Part shown: piece by piece, positions 18,831-26,143 of the stretch
Layout: each line of letters begins with the position of its first letter
Position numbering within the stretch: position 1 is the first letter of the stretch
Assembly: GCA_963921245.4 (NCBI GenBank)
Contig: CAWUEY030000001.1
Span: 434,001 to 498,000, forward strand
Direction: 5' to 3'
DNA length: 64,000 nucleotides
Source: JABJGO01 sp963921245
GTDB taxonomy: Bacteria > Pseudomonadota > Alphaproteobacteria > Rhodospirillales > Casp-alpha2
Translations under genes and position numbers: made by a program
The notes under the pieces: model-generated
Database searches by the model: none
What the model was told of the DNA's origin: nothing
Seen by the model: only the letters and a program-made list of their open reading frames with translations

Positions 18831-18978
18831 TCAGGGGTGCCCGCGCGCTGGGATCGAACCCGACGGGTATTCGCCGCTCAGAACGCCACCCATTCTCTCA
18901 TAAAATGGGACGGCATGAGGGTCGGCGGCAATCCTCATGGATGTTGCGGCCTGTTCAATGGCTTGCTGCGACGGGATA
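18831..18978 (-). pseudogene. Remnant: C-terminus of a GNAT acetyltransferase
   Basis: On the minus strand, codons ending at the TGA 18831-18833 read AADPHAVPFYERMGG then LSGEYPSGSIPARGHP. This is the characteristic last strand and tail of many GNAT N-acetyltransferases (D-P-x-A-x-x-F-Y-x-R-M-G ... PSGSIPGR). Residues before it (IEQAATSMRI) are weakly alike, and no start or acetyl-CoA loop is found before rnpB. So this is a decayed 3' fragment between the amidase and rnpB. It also explains a tRNA-like GGGATCGAACCC string there. Confidence 0.65.
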
Positions 18979-19011
18979 GTATTCTGCCCGGAAAAATGTT
19001 AGTATCATGAT

Positions 19012-19408
<397 letters not shown>

Positions 19409-19565
19409 TTTTACTCAAAACCCCTATTTTCAGGCCGCCTTTCCGGGCTGGGCGGTATTTGACCTGAGCCGTATTTCTGCTTTGTTTTTGATCCGTGCTT
19501 TTGATCTTCGCGAAGGATTTTGACCGGCCACAAAGCTGCCGCGGCCTTCATCATCTTCACCCGAT

Positions 19566-19994
19566 TCAGCGGCCTGATTTTCGGCGGTTGCAGGGCTTGC
19601 ACAGCATCTGACAGTTTGCGGCAACTGTCTTGCCGACGACGTGCCATGGGTCAATGTGATCGGCTTCCATCTGATCGGCTTGCAGGTTGCGGAAAGCTAG
19701 GCCATCAATGGAAAAAGCCCTCGCCACGTATTGGCAAACCGAGATGGTGCGCTGCTGGCCGTCAATGATCTCAAACCGCGCACCGCCAATATCGGCCCAA
19801 TACATAGTATTCAGGGGAAGGCCTGCGCGAATAGTTTTGATCACGGCGTCACGCTGCCGGGCGTCATAGACGAATTCCCGTTGATAGGCTGGCCGTATAT
19901 CAAGCCTGCCGCCATATCCCCTAACCCCGCCTGACTGACGGCGGCGGCCCGCCTTTGGTAAAGAGTTCTTAAGCTCCACCGTCATCGAGCCCAT
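19566..19994 (-). pseudogene. Internally deleted copy of the DUF262-HNH nuclease gene
   Basis: About 142 codons from ATG 19994. It matches the full gene at 21441-22529 at both ends but lacks its middle. The join reads NLQAD|QMEADHIDPWH: the DUF262 part through the DGQQR motif is fused directly to the HNH core. In the full gene the two sides of the join carry the same hexamer TCGGCT at 21550-21555 and 22207-22212, exactly 657 bp (219 codons) apart, and the copy has one TCGGCT at the junction. The deletion thus kept the frame. The first cysteine pair of the zinc HNH is lost while CKPC is kept. The N-terminus also differs (MGSMTVELKNSLPKAG). Probably non-functional. Confidence 0.8.
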
Positions 19995-20030
19995 GTTGAC
20001 GAGCCGTATCAAGGGGGATATTTTGGGGGT

Positions 20031-20258
20031 ATGAACGAGATTGTTTTCGATACTCACCGTGCCGTTAAGAGCCTTATAGATGCCGGGTTCGACGACGCCC
20101 AGGCGGAGGCGGTTGTGGGTGCCGTCGGCGACGCTATGGGTGGTAACGTCGCCACCAAGACCGATATTGCGGAATTGAAGGCCGACATGCTCAAGATCGC
20201 CATCGGTATTGTCGTAGCGAATGCAGGCCTTACGCTGGCCATCGTCAAACTTCTGTAG
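20031..20258 (+). CDS. DUF1640 family small membrane protein, copy 1
   Basis: 75 residues. The N-terminus (FDTHRAVKSLIDAGFDDAQAEAVV) is the conserved opening of DUF1640 / CCDC90-like proteins. A short helical stretch with the TKTDIAELKADM motif follows, then a C-terminal membrane helix (AIGIVVANAGLTLAIVKLL). The family is widespread in alphaproteobacteria and some phages, with no agreed bacterial function. It is the first of a tandem series on the plus strand, 3 bp before copy 2, lying between the two nuclease gene copies that run the other way. A second, broken copy of its 3' two-thirds begins at 20591. Confidence 0.78.
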   Translation: MNEIVFDTHRAVKSLIDAGFDDAQAEAVVGAVGDAMGGNVATKTDIAELKADMLKIAIGIVVANAGLTLAIVKLL

Positions 20259-20267
20259 GGTTTGGGT

Positions 20268-20528
20268 ATGAACGCCGTGACCTTTGACACCCACGCTTTT
20301 GTAAAGCGTCTGACCGCTGCCGGTATGCCGGAGCCGCAGGCCGAAGTGCTGGCCGAGGAACAGTCGCGCCTGATTGATACGGAACTGTCTACCAAGCGCG
20401 ATATCAAGGAGCTGGAAACGGCGACTAGGCGCGATCTCAGGGAAATGGAGTACCGCCTGATAGTCCGCCTTGGCAGTATCGCGTTGGCTGTCGGCGGGGC
20501 CGTGGTTGCCCTAGTCAAACTGCTGTAG
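20268..20528 (+). CDS. DUF1640 family small membrane protein, copy 2
   Basis: 86 residues from ATG 20268 (MNAVTFDTHAFVKRL); an ATG two codons earlier is possible. It has the family opening FDTHAFVKRLTAAGMPEPQAEVLAEEQ, a charged coiled-coil part (ELSTKRDIKELETATRRDLREMEYRL) and a C-terminal membrane helix rich in Ala, Gly and Val ending in VKLL. Proteins of this shape are expected to sit in the inner membrane by their tail and to oligomerise through the coil. The 3' end lies inside an 83-bp sequence that recurs after copy 4, showing how the array has been rearranged. Confidence 0.8.
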   Translation: MNAVTFDTHAFVKRLTAAGMPEPQAEVLAEEQSRLIDTELSTKRDIKELETATRRDLREMEYRLIVRLGSIALAVGGAVVALVKLL

Positions 20529-20596
20529 CATCATGCGCCAGCCGTGCCCGTGTTTTGCACCTCAGATCGCGGCGTTCCCGCCCCAGGTCCAGGCGG
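20514..20596 (+). repeat. 83-bp direct repeat, first copy
   Basis: Bases 20514-20596 recur at 21093-21175 (offset 579 bp). The repeat starts within the last codons of a DUF1640 gene (GTCAAACTGCTGTAG) and runs through the following spacer up to AGGCGG. It shows that the DUF1640 segment between was duplicated or inserted by recombination. Confidence 0.85.
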
Positions 20597-20760
20597 CGGC
20601 GGTTGTCGGTGCCGTCGGCGGCGCTATGGGTGGTAACGTCGCCACCAAGACCGATATTGCGGAATTGAAGGCCGACATGCTCAAGATCGCCATCGGTATT
20701 GTCGTAGCGAATGCAGGCCTTACGGCTTCCATCTCAAACTTCTGTAGGGTTTGGGTATGA
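20591..20760 (+). pseudogene. Broken duplicate of DUF1640 copy 1
   Basis: This segment repeats 20101-20270 almost exactly (offset 490 bp), including GGNVATKTDIAELKADM. It lacks the first ~23 codons, and near its end small indels change LTLAIVKLL to LTASISNFCRVWV. The start codon and the membrane-tail end are therefore both lost. It is joined on its left to the 83-bp repeat and runs on the right into a duplicate of the copy 2 start. Confidence 0.75.
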
Positions 20761-21107
20761 ACGCCGTTACTTTTGACACCCACGCTTTTGTAAAGCGTCT
20801 GAGCGCCGCCGGTATGCCGGAGCCGCAGGCCGAAGTGCTGGCCGAGGAACAGTCGCGCCTGATTGACACGTTCTGTCAAGTGGGGCACTTTAGGGCCATG
20901 AGCACCATGATCGCCGAAATGTACGATGCCCTGATCGCGGCGGGCGCGCCGGAAGAAAAAGCGCGGGCGGCGGCGGTGTCCCTGTCCGAGGACAGCCTTG
21001 CGACCAAGCGCGATATTGCCGAAGCCAAATCGGACATCCTGAAGCGGACGATTGGTGCGATGACGGTGCAGGCCGTCATTATCATAGCCGTGGTCAAACT
21101 GCTGTAG
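20757..21107 (+). CDS. DUF1640 family protein, chimaeric copy (3 + 4)
   Basis: One open frame of 116 residues. Residues 1-38 repeat the start of copy 2 (MNAVTFDTHAFVKRL to LIDT). Then the match ends abruptly and a different DUF1640 sequence follows: MSTMIAEMYDALIAAGAPEEKA, SLATKRDIAEAKSDI and a membrane tail ending AVVKLL. The second part has its own ATG at 20898 and could be the original 69-residue gene, with the first part being duplicated debris that happens to be in frame. Either the fusion or the shorter form may be made; nothing in the sequence decides between them. Confidence 0.65.
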   Translation: MNAVTFDTHAFVKRLSAAGMPEPQAEVLAEEQSRLIDTFCQVGHFRAMSTMIAEMYDALIAAGAPEEKARAAAVSLSEDSLATKRDIAEAKSDILKRTIGAMTVQAVIIIAVVKLL

Positions 21108-21175
21108 CATCATGCGCCAGCCGTGCCCGTGTTTTGCACCTCAGATCGCGGCGTTCCCGCCCCAGGTCCAGGCGG
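21093..21175 (+). repeat. 83-bp direct repeat, second copy
   Basis: Second copy of the repeat at 20514-20596, again starting in the last codons of a DUF1640 gene and ending in AGGCGG. Beyond it the sequences diverge: here a TGTAAGGCCATAAG run leads into the methyltransferase remnant. Confidence 0.85.
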
Positions 21176-21190
21176 TGTAAGGCCATAAGA

Positions 21191-21357
21191 TCAATAACCG
21201 TGGGCTTGCCAGCTAAAAGTACCGCCCGTCAAGATCCAGGCGGCATCCCTGCCCTCCAGATCGGACCCTGTGGTGGTAATATTGGTGATAATGGGTGCTA
21301 AGACCTTTGTGCCGCCAACCCACAATTTATTACCCTTGATCAGCGGGAAAATCTCTT
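21191..21357 (-). pseudogene. Fragment of a second EcoRI-family methyltransferase gene
   Basis: On the minus strand 21357 to about 21305 reads EIFPLIKGNKLWVGGTK, the same block as EIFPLIKGNRLW in the methyltransferase at 22526-23631, with near-identical DNA (CCCTTGATCAGCGGGAAAAT). The rest, to the TGA at 21191-21193 (TGSDLEGRDAAWILTGG), I do not recognise. It is fused upstream to the tail region of the nuclease gene and has no start of its own. It keeps TGGG where the larger gene has TGG, so it preserves the unbroken frame at that site. Confidence 0.6.
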
Positions 21358-21440
21358 TGTTTCTGAGCCGCGCTTTTGATCTTCCAGAAGGGTTTTGACC
21401 GGCCACAAAGCTGCTTTGGCCGTCATCGCTCTCACCCGAT

Positions 21441-22529
21441 TTAGCGGCCTGATTTTCGGCGGTTGCAGGGCTTGCACAGCATCTGACAGTTTGCGGCAAC
21501 TGTCTTGCCGCCTTCGTGCCATGGGTCAATGTGATCGCCTTCCATCTGATCGGCTCTAAAGCGCTCTTTACACGCTGGGCAAACCCCGCCCTGGCGCTCA
21601 AACGCCTCTGCTTTCATAGCCACAGAGAAAGCCCGAATGCTCAGGTGTCGTTCATCGCCGTCCAACACATAGGGATAGACGCCCGCTTTCCTTGTCACGT
21701 CATCATCCATGAAAAGGCGCGAGACCTCTCTCTCAAGCGTCTCAGGGTTCAGATCAGCGGCTTTGAATTGGTTGTAGAGCGGCCCCCAGGCAACGCCCTT
21801 CATCTCCTTGCGGTAACCAGGAAACGTCGCCTGCACCCAATCGATGACAGAACAGAAGTGGTCCCATAGCGCAGCCGCGCTGCTATCGTGTTGGTGATCC
21901 GACATGTATTTTTCAACCGGGTCATCGTTATTGATGATCCACTTAATCGCTGTCTCAAGGTAGTCCTGGCGGATCGGGGACCCTCTCAGGTATTTGCTGC
22001 CAATCCCATAGGCCGGACAGTTTGGGCGACTGAAATACTTCTTTGCAGCCGACACCCAGGGCCCGTGGTAGACCGCGTTTCGGAGCTCTTGGGTGCTCAG
22101 CACCGCACCGGCGATATTGATGACCTTGAACCACGCCAGCTTTTGGCTATCCGTGCCGGAACAGACATAGACCATGAGCTCATAGTTCAGGATCTGCTCT
22201 TGCTCGTCGGCTTGCAGGTTGTGGAAAGCCATGCCCTCAATGGAAAAAGCGCCCGCCACGTATTGACAAACCGAGAGGGTGCGCTGCTGGCCGTCAATGA
22301 TCTCGAACCGCGCCCCGCCAATATCGGCCCAATACATGGTGTTGAGGGGAAGGCCGTCGCGAATAGTCTTGATCACGGCGTCACGTTGCCGGGCGTCATA
22401 GACGAATTCCCGTTGATAGGCTGGCCGTATATCAAGCTTGCCACCATATCCCCGCACACCGCCGTCCCCGTCATCGCTGTAGCCCGCGACCAGGTCGCGG
22501 ACGCTCAGCTTCCGTTCCACGATCTTCAT
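21441..22529 (-). CDS. DUF262 plus HNH endonuclease, probable restriction nuclease
   Basis: 362 residues. The N-terminal DUF262 domain (about 25-250) has the family marks RPAYQREFVYDARQRDAV, MYWADIGGARFEIIDGQQRT (the D-G-Q-Q-R motif linked to nucleotide use in GmrS, SspE and BrxU relatives) and ELRNAVYHGPW. The C-terminal zinc-HNH domain (about 310-362) has CPAC, the catalytic-type EGDHIDPWHEGG, then CQMLCKPCNRRK. Fusion of a DUF262 NTPase/sensor to a nicking HNH domain is known in several anti-phage restriction systems. Its ATG overlaps the stop of the upstream adenine methyltransferase by 4 bp, which points to a restriction-modification pair. A deleted copy lies 2 kb away. Confidence 0.85.
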   Translation of the reverse strand: MKIVERKLSVRDLVAGYSDDGDGGVRGYGGKLDIRPAYQREFVYDARQRDAVIKTIRDGLPLNTMYWADIGGARFEIIDGQQRTLSVCQYVAGAFSIEGMAFHNLQADEQEQILNYELMVYVCSGTDSQKLAWFKVINIAGAVLSTQELRNAVYHGPWVSAAKKYFSRPNCPAYGIGSKYLRGSPIRQDYLETAIKWIINNDDPVEKYMSDHQHDSSAAALWDHFCSVIDWVQATFPGYRKEMKGVAWGPLYNQFKAADLNPETLEREVSRLFMDDDVTRKAGVYPYVLDGDERHLSIRAFSVAMKAEAFERQGGVCPACKERFRADQMEGDHIDPWHEGGKTVAANCQMLCKPCNRRKSGR

Positions 22530-23631
22530 GGCTGGAGTGCCCTGTTGCGGATAAGGATTCGCGCATAAAGTTGTTCATAGTAATTCCCCTCTACAATGTA
22601 GTGGGTTTTTTCCGTTGGGCCTTTGATCAGCAGCGCCGGGCCGTCATTCAATTTCGTCACGTCGCTTTTTTCGCCGGACCGGCTTACCTGAGTTTGCCTG
22701 GGATAAATCCTGCTGGCCGCCCCGAACCAAGTCTTTGTGATTCCAGTGATCTCAAACTGATCCGGGTTATATTTATCCAGAAACGTAATCGGCACGCCCA
22801 TGGCACCGGCATAATCCTTAGGGATGTCCAAGGTCTTGCTCACCTCAATGGCGTTATAGTTGTCGTAAGTGGGGTAATCCTCCGGCGTGTAGGTACGGTA
22901 CAAGATCAGCTCCTCATGCCGCTTGTCATGGTCGAGATTGGTGAACCAGACGCACGGTTGAGCAATTTTGATTTTTCCGCCATCTTCTTTCCAGTAGCCA
23001 CCGGGCTTGGGGTGTTTTTTCAGAATATCATCAATTGTTTGCTTTTTAGCTTCAAAAAAAATACTTCCGCTCATTTGTCGAACGCCAACCACAACCTATT
23101 CCCCTTGATCAGCGGGAAAATCTCCTTGTAGGTGATTGCGTTTTTGCTCCCGATGATCAGGAACTTTTTGTCGTATTCCATCAATTGCGCCACGTAAGAC
23201 CGAAACAGCGAGAACGGCGGGTTGGTCACCACGATATCCGCTTGTTTGAGAATGTCGATACACTCAGGGCTACGGAAATCGCCGTCGCCTTCAAGCGGCG
23301 TTATGCCGATATCCTCGGCCCTTGGCAGGGCGTCCCCGTCCCGAAACCCGTCATATTCCAACTTAATCGCCCGCTCACAATCATGGCGCGAGAACAGGTC
23401 CGGTTCCTGGTTCTTGTAACACGTAGTGATCAGTTTCCTGAGACCCAGAAACTGGAAGTTATGGCTGAGATAGTGGAAGAAATTGCTGACGCGCGGGTCA
23501 TCACAGTTGCAATAGACGGTTTTGCCCTTGAAATGTTTTTTGTAGTGCCTGAGCTCGTTCTCGATATCCACGAGCTGGGTATAGAACTCATCGTTTTTGG
23601 CCTTCTTTGCCGCGCCCAGATTTTTATTCAT
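22526..23631 (-). pseudogene. EcoRI-family adenine-specific methyltransferase, frameshifted
   Basis: Two adjacent frames make one ~365-residue M.EcoRI-type methyltransferase. Part 1 (23631 to ~23078, 184 residues to the shift) has NDEFYTQLVDIENEL, NCDDPRVSNF and the catalytic TNPPFSLFRSY (N-P-P-F). Part 2 (from ~23090 to 22526) has SGSIFFEAKKQ and ACVWFTNLDH-like PCVWFTNLDHDKRHE, the family's second half. The frames meet at 23089-23091, where the minus strand reads TTGTGGTTGGC. The paralogous fragment at 21313-21330 reads TTGTGGGTTGGC, so one G is missing here. Fixing it joins NRLW to VGVRQMSGS. The enzyme would methylate adenine with S-adenosylmethionine. As written it is broken, by mutation or by sequencing error. 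It overlaps the nuclease start by 4 bp. Confidence 0.82.
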
Positions 23632-23822
23632 GACACATCTTCCCTCAGGGCCAAATCTTTTTCTCGAACCCCTTTTTCGCCGCCCGGCGAAGGCGTTGCC
23701 GGATGCCCGTCAAGGGATACACTGTATACGCCATGGGAGAAGTTTACGCCAGTCTAATGAGAGTTTCAGCTATCGCCTTTTCCGTTCAATCTCGCCGGGC
23801 AATTCTGGGCCCGCCGGAAACC

Positions 23823-24209
23823 TTAAATCCCGCGTCTCGTGCATTCCTGGTTTATGCTGGCGACGAACCTTCGCTTTTCAGCAATGGTTAATTGCTTCAA
23901 TGTCTCCACATGATATGCCAGCCGCTTCATCACATCGTCAGATAAGTGTCCTGCAAAGCCCCCGGATTTGTTGATGCAATCGTCGATTTCAGACCGGTCA
24001 AACTCGACCGGGCCGCCGCACTCAAGGTAGCTGTCCCACTTAAGGAAAGGGTGATCACGCTTTTTGAGAAGCAGACTCCCCGCAAAATGACTTTTGGTAT
24101 TGATCCTGAAAAAAATGCCATCGCCCATACATACGCAAGCGTGCATTTTCATTTTTGGATTATGGATTGTTCCCGCAAAGAGCCAAAGAACATCGCCAAC
24201 CTTGACCAC
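23823..24209 (-). CDS. Putative toxin of a Panacea toxin-antitoxin pair
   Basis: 128 residues, not firmly recognised. The start MVKVGDVLWLFAGT and the strand pattern that follows (HACVCMGDGIFFRINT) resemble the small SH3-like barrel of PemK/MazF-type proteins. The C-terminal third is helical and charged (SDDVMKRLAYHVETLKQLTIAEKRRFV). The main argument is context: it begins 3 bp after the stop of a DUF4065/Panacea gene, in the usual arrangement of Panacea antitoxins with diverse small toxins. The mechanism (RNase or other) cannot be told from sequence. Confidence 0.5.
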   Translation of the reverse strand: MVKVGDVLWLFAGTIHNPKMKMHACVCMGDGIFFRINTKSHFAGSLLLKKRDHPFLKWDSYLECGGPVEFDRSEIDDCINKSGGFAGHLSDDVMKRLAYHVETLKQLTIAEKRRFVASINQECTRRGI

Positions 24210-24212
24210 AGA

Positions 24213-24785
24213 CTACATTACCAACCTGTGTGCATAACCTGCCAGGTCTTCTATGATCTCACATCGATTGGGCATATCGGTCGGTAGAAAATCCTCATAG
24301 CGCATCCAGTGTCCGGGGGCTTCCGCGTAATCCATCTCCGCATGCGTTTTATCCACCAGTTGCCAGAAGGTCAGGTGTGAATTTTCAGCGAAAGATTCCT
24401 CAAGCACCTCAAGATCGCTTTCGGAAAAGACACTGCAATCCACTTCCGTATTGGAAACGTAAACATGATAACGCTGCTTGACTTCAAAGGGACGGTGCTC
24501 AAGCCCAAGCGATTCAAGCATGATTTCATCGCCTTTCAGCAAGTTGTACACCCCCGACGGTACCGGACCCGCCATCATGGCGGCGTATACATCGCCAATC
24601 ACAGGCCGACCATACCCGACAAAATGCTTTTTGTCCGCGTAATAAATAATCTTGGATATTGTGTGAAAGGTTATTCCCGGCTTCTTTTGACAAAGCCACA
24701 AAATGGCATTCAGGGCTTTCTCGTTGTTGAATTTAAAACGGATTCTCACGGTAACATCCCCCTGCACATGCGACTTCACAGACAT
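24213..24785 (-). CDS. Panacea (DUF4065, SocA-like) domain protein, probable antitoxin
   Basis: 190 residues. The Panacea domain spans about 20-165, with the diagnostic HTISKIIYYADKKHFVGYGRPVIGD (here quoted in parts: KIIYYADKKHF and YGRPVIGDVYAAMMAGPVPS) and FSESDLEVLEESF. This domain neutralises many unrelated toxins in two-gene systems and also forms the SocA proteolytic adaptor of Caulobacter. Its stop lies 3 bp upstream of the small partner gene. An N-terminal ~17-residue extension precedes the domain. It lies in a minus-strand series running from 25473 down to the nuclease gene. Confidence 0.8.
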   Translation of the reverse strand: MSVKSHVQGDVTVRIRFKFNNEKALNAILWLCQKKPGITFHTISKIIYYADKKHFVGYGRPVIGDVYAAMMAGPVPSGVYNLLKGDEIMLESLGLEHRPFEVKQRYHVYVSNTEVDCSVFSESDLEVLEESFAENSHLTFWQLVDKTHAEMDYAEAPGHWMRYEDFLPTDMPNRCEIIEDLAGYAHRLVM

Positions 24786-24810
24786 TGTGTATGCGAAAAT
24801 TCGTTAAGTT

Positions 24811-25143
24811 TCAACAAAGTATTGGGTCATGCCTAGCTGAGAGGGTTTTCCGGTCCCTTTTCTTTCTGGCCTGTACTGAACCCTGGTCGCCATGATTGGG
24901 CGGCGTATCCCGGAGCAGATCAATAAGATGTTCCCTGAAGTCGAGCATAAATTCCTCCTCGCAAACAAGTGTATCACCGGAAATCTCTATGGGATCCGTT
25001 AGGGTGAAAGACTTGCCTGCACTCGTGCGCCAAACCGTGAATCCCATCCGGTGTTGAGGGAGGAGCGTCCCGCCAGCGTTCTTCAGCATCGCAACGACAC
25101 TGCGATGATAGATATAACGCTGCACGACAGGCGGCTTGCTCAT
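24811..25143 (-). CDS. Hypothetical protein
   Basis: 110 residues from ATG 25143 (a GTG just before it is possible); AAAAAGG precedes it. I do not recognise the family. The first 80 residues look like a compact beta-rich domain (YIYHRSVVAMLKNAGGTLL, GFTVWRTSAGKSFTLTDP), and the last 30 are charged and basic. It begins 18 bp after the stop of the gene upstream and ends 25 bp before the Panacea gene, so all may be co-transcribed. Confidence 0.55.
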   Translation of the reverse strand: MSKPPVVQRYIYHRSVVAMLKNAGGTLLPQHRMGFTVWRTSAGKSFTLTDPIEISGDTLVCEEEFMLDFREHLIDLLRDTPPNHGDQGSVQARKKRDRKTLSARHDPILC

Positions 25144-25161
25144 CACGCCTTTTTGGGAGCA

Positions 25162-25473
25162 TTACGCCGCGTGCGCTGTCGCCGTCAGGGACGGGGCCAG
25201 CAGGTTAAAATCCACTACGCCGCCATCCTGCGAAGGTCTAATGGAAGTTTCAAATTCCTCGAACGACATATCAAACTTGTAGGCCGTGGTTGCACCGGTA
25301 TCCGCTTCAACCAGTGCGCTGATCGCATCAACAATCAACTTAAACGCCGCCTCCAGGTCGGAATTACCGATGTGTAGTCCGTTCAGGTCGGGTGATGTAA
25401 AGACATGGGTCTGCCCAGCCCGCTTATAAAGCACCTGAACCGTTTCAGGTGGACAAACAGTTGCCCGGGTCAT
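25162..25473 (-). CDS. Hypothetical protein, weakly HicB-like
   Basis: 103 residues from ATG 25473, preceded by CAGGAGA at good spacing; a start six codons upstream lacks this. Residues ~22-60 (HVFTSPDLNGLHIGNSDLEAAF then VDAISALVEADTG) resemble the small alpha-beta fold of HicB-type proteins, in which a strand with SPDLPGLH is followed by a helix. No DNA-binding tail is evident, and the match is weak. Two 14-bp tandem repeats lie 26-53 bp upstream and could be its operator. It is the first gene of the minus-strand series through 24213. Confidence 0.5.
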   Translation of the reverse strand: MTRATVCPPETVQVLYKRAGQTHVFTSPDLNGLHIGNSDLEAAFKLIVDAISALVEADTGATTAYKFDMSFEEFETSIRPSQDGGVVDFNLLAPSLTATAHAA

Positions 25474-25498
25474 GCCGTGTCTCCTGATCAAGTTCTGT

Positions 25499-25526
25499 CT
25501 TAACGATCATGACTTAACGATCATGG
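25499..25526. promoter_or_regulatory. Tandem 14-bp repeat, possible operator
   Basis: CTTAACGATCATGA at 25499-25512 is repeated at 25513-25526 with one change. It sits 26-53 bp upstream of the start at 25473, where a repressor of the minus-strand gene series could bind. No binding protein is proven. Confidence 0.4.
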
Positions 25527-25786
25527 GTGTGTTTTATTTTCAACAAAAAACACAATATCCAGTATACAAATGTTTACTGTATTGACAAATATTTCCGGGG
25601 CTTGGTCCGGTAAATCGCACGGAATACGTGAGTTATGCAAACGCATTGCGCCCGGCGCCTCAGGTAGGTTTTGATCTTCCACAGCCCCGCGGGATATTCC
25701 GGCAATATGGAGGCTAAATGGTGGCTAAATGGTGGCCAGGGGGAATCGAAGTAAAAGTCTTTTTTCACTTTTTTTGAATATTTTCC

Positions 25787-25815
25787 TTGACAGGTGTATT
25801 ATTTTGCCTTATTGT
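25787..25815 (+). promoter_or_regulatory. Sigma70-like promoter reading into the tandem-repeat RNA candidate
   Basis: TTGACA at 25787-25792, a 17-bp spacer, then TATTGT at 25810-25815. This is a near-consensus promoter with no gene behind it; the first thing downstream is a set of foldable repeats. Confidence 0.5.
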
Positions 25816-25821
25816 TGGGTT

Positions 25822-25957
25822 TAGTGACAGGGACAAGTGCGTCCGCACTGCACGCCGGGCTTGCTCGGCAAGCCCTTTCGTTATTCGGCTCGCTCGGCAA
25901 GCCCCTTCGTTATTCGGGTTGTGCGGCAATCCCCTCGCTATTCGGGGCTATGTCACC
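25822..25957 (+). ncRNA. Candidate structured RNA with three tandem 29-bp hairpin units
   Basis: Units at 25859-25887, 25888-25916 and 25917-25944 (29, 29, 28 bp) each fold around a (C/T)(T/G)CGG loop. Unit 1 has GGGCTTG with CAAGCCC. Unit 3 has GGGTTG with CAATCC, a paired change (C-G to T-A). An outer GTGACA at 25824-25829 can pair with TGTCAC at 25951-25956. A consensus promoter lies immediately upstream. All this is predicted by eye. Reading frames through it exist only because 29 is not a multiple of three. Confidence 0.4.
25859..25944 (+). repeat. Tandem 29-bp repeat, three units
   Basis: GCTTGCTCGGCAAGCCC plus TTTCGTTATTCG, then two diverged copies. Units directly abut, with no spacers between them, so this is not a CRISPR array. 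Confidence 0.8.
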
Positions 25958-26143
25958 TATATCGGGCGCACCCATCCCGGTCACGGCGGTTCATAGTGGG
26001 TGTTTTATGGTGGACATTCCATGGCGTCGGTGAGGGCGAGCGTTTCCACGCTGATGCAGCTCACGCCACACAAGCGAGCCGTCATTAAAGCCGCCGTCAA
26101 GGCCGTCGAATAGGACACAAAAGGCTCCGTCAGACGATCTTGT

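Noticed and set aside
18838..18862. tRNA-like T-arm (GGGATCGAACCC) before rnpB
   Set aside because: No matching acceptor or anticodon stems; the string is part of the GNAT remnant (PSGSIPAR codons).
23071..23100. Programmed frameshift in the methyltransferase gene
   Set aside because: No slippery heptamer or stimulatory structure is evident, and the paralogous fragment shows a simple missing base.
25859..25944. CRISPR-like repeats of 29 bp
   Set aside because: The units abut directly with no spacers, there are only three, and no cas gene is present.
25787..26088. Three overlapping plus-strand frames (60-83 codons) with repeated LFG/SLFG phrases
   Set aside because: They arise because a 29-bp tandem repeat shifts frame at each unit; no ribosome site or family match.
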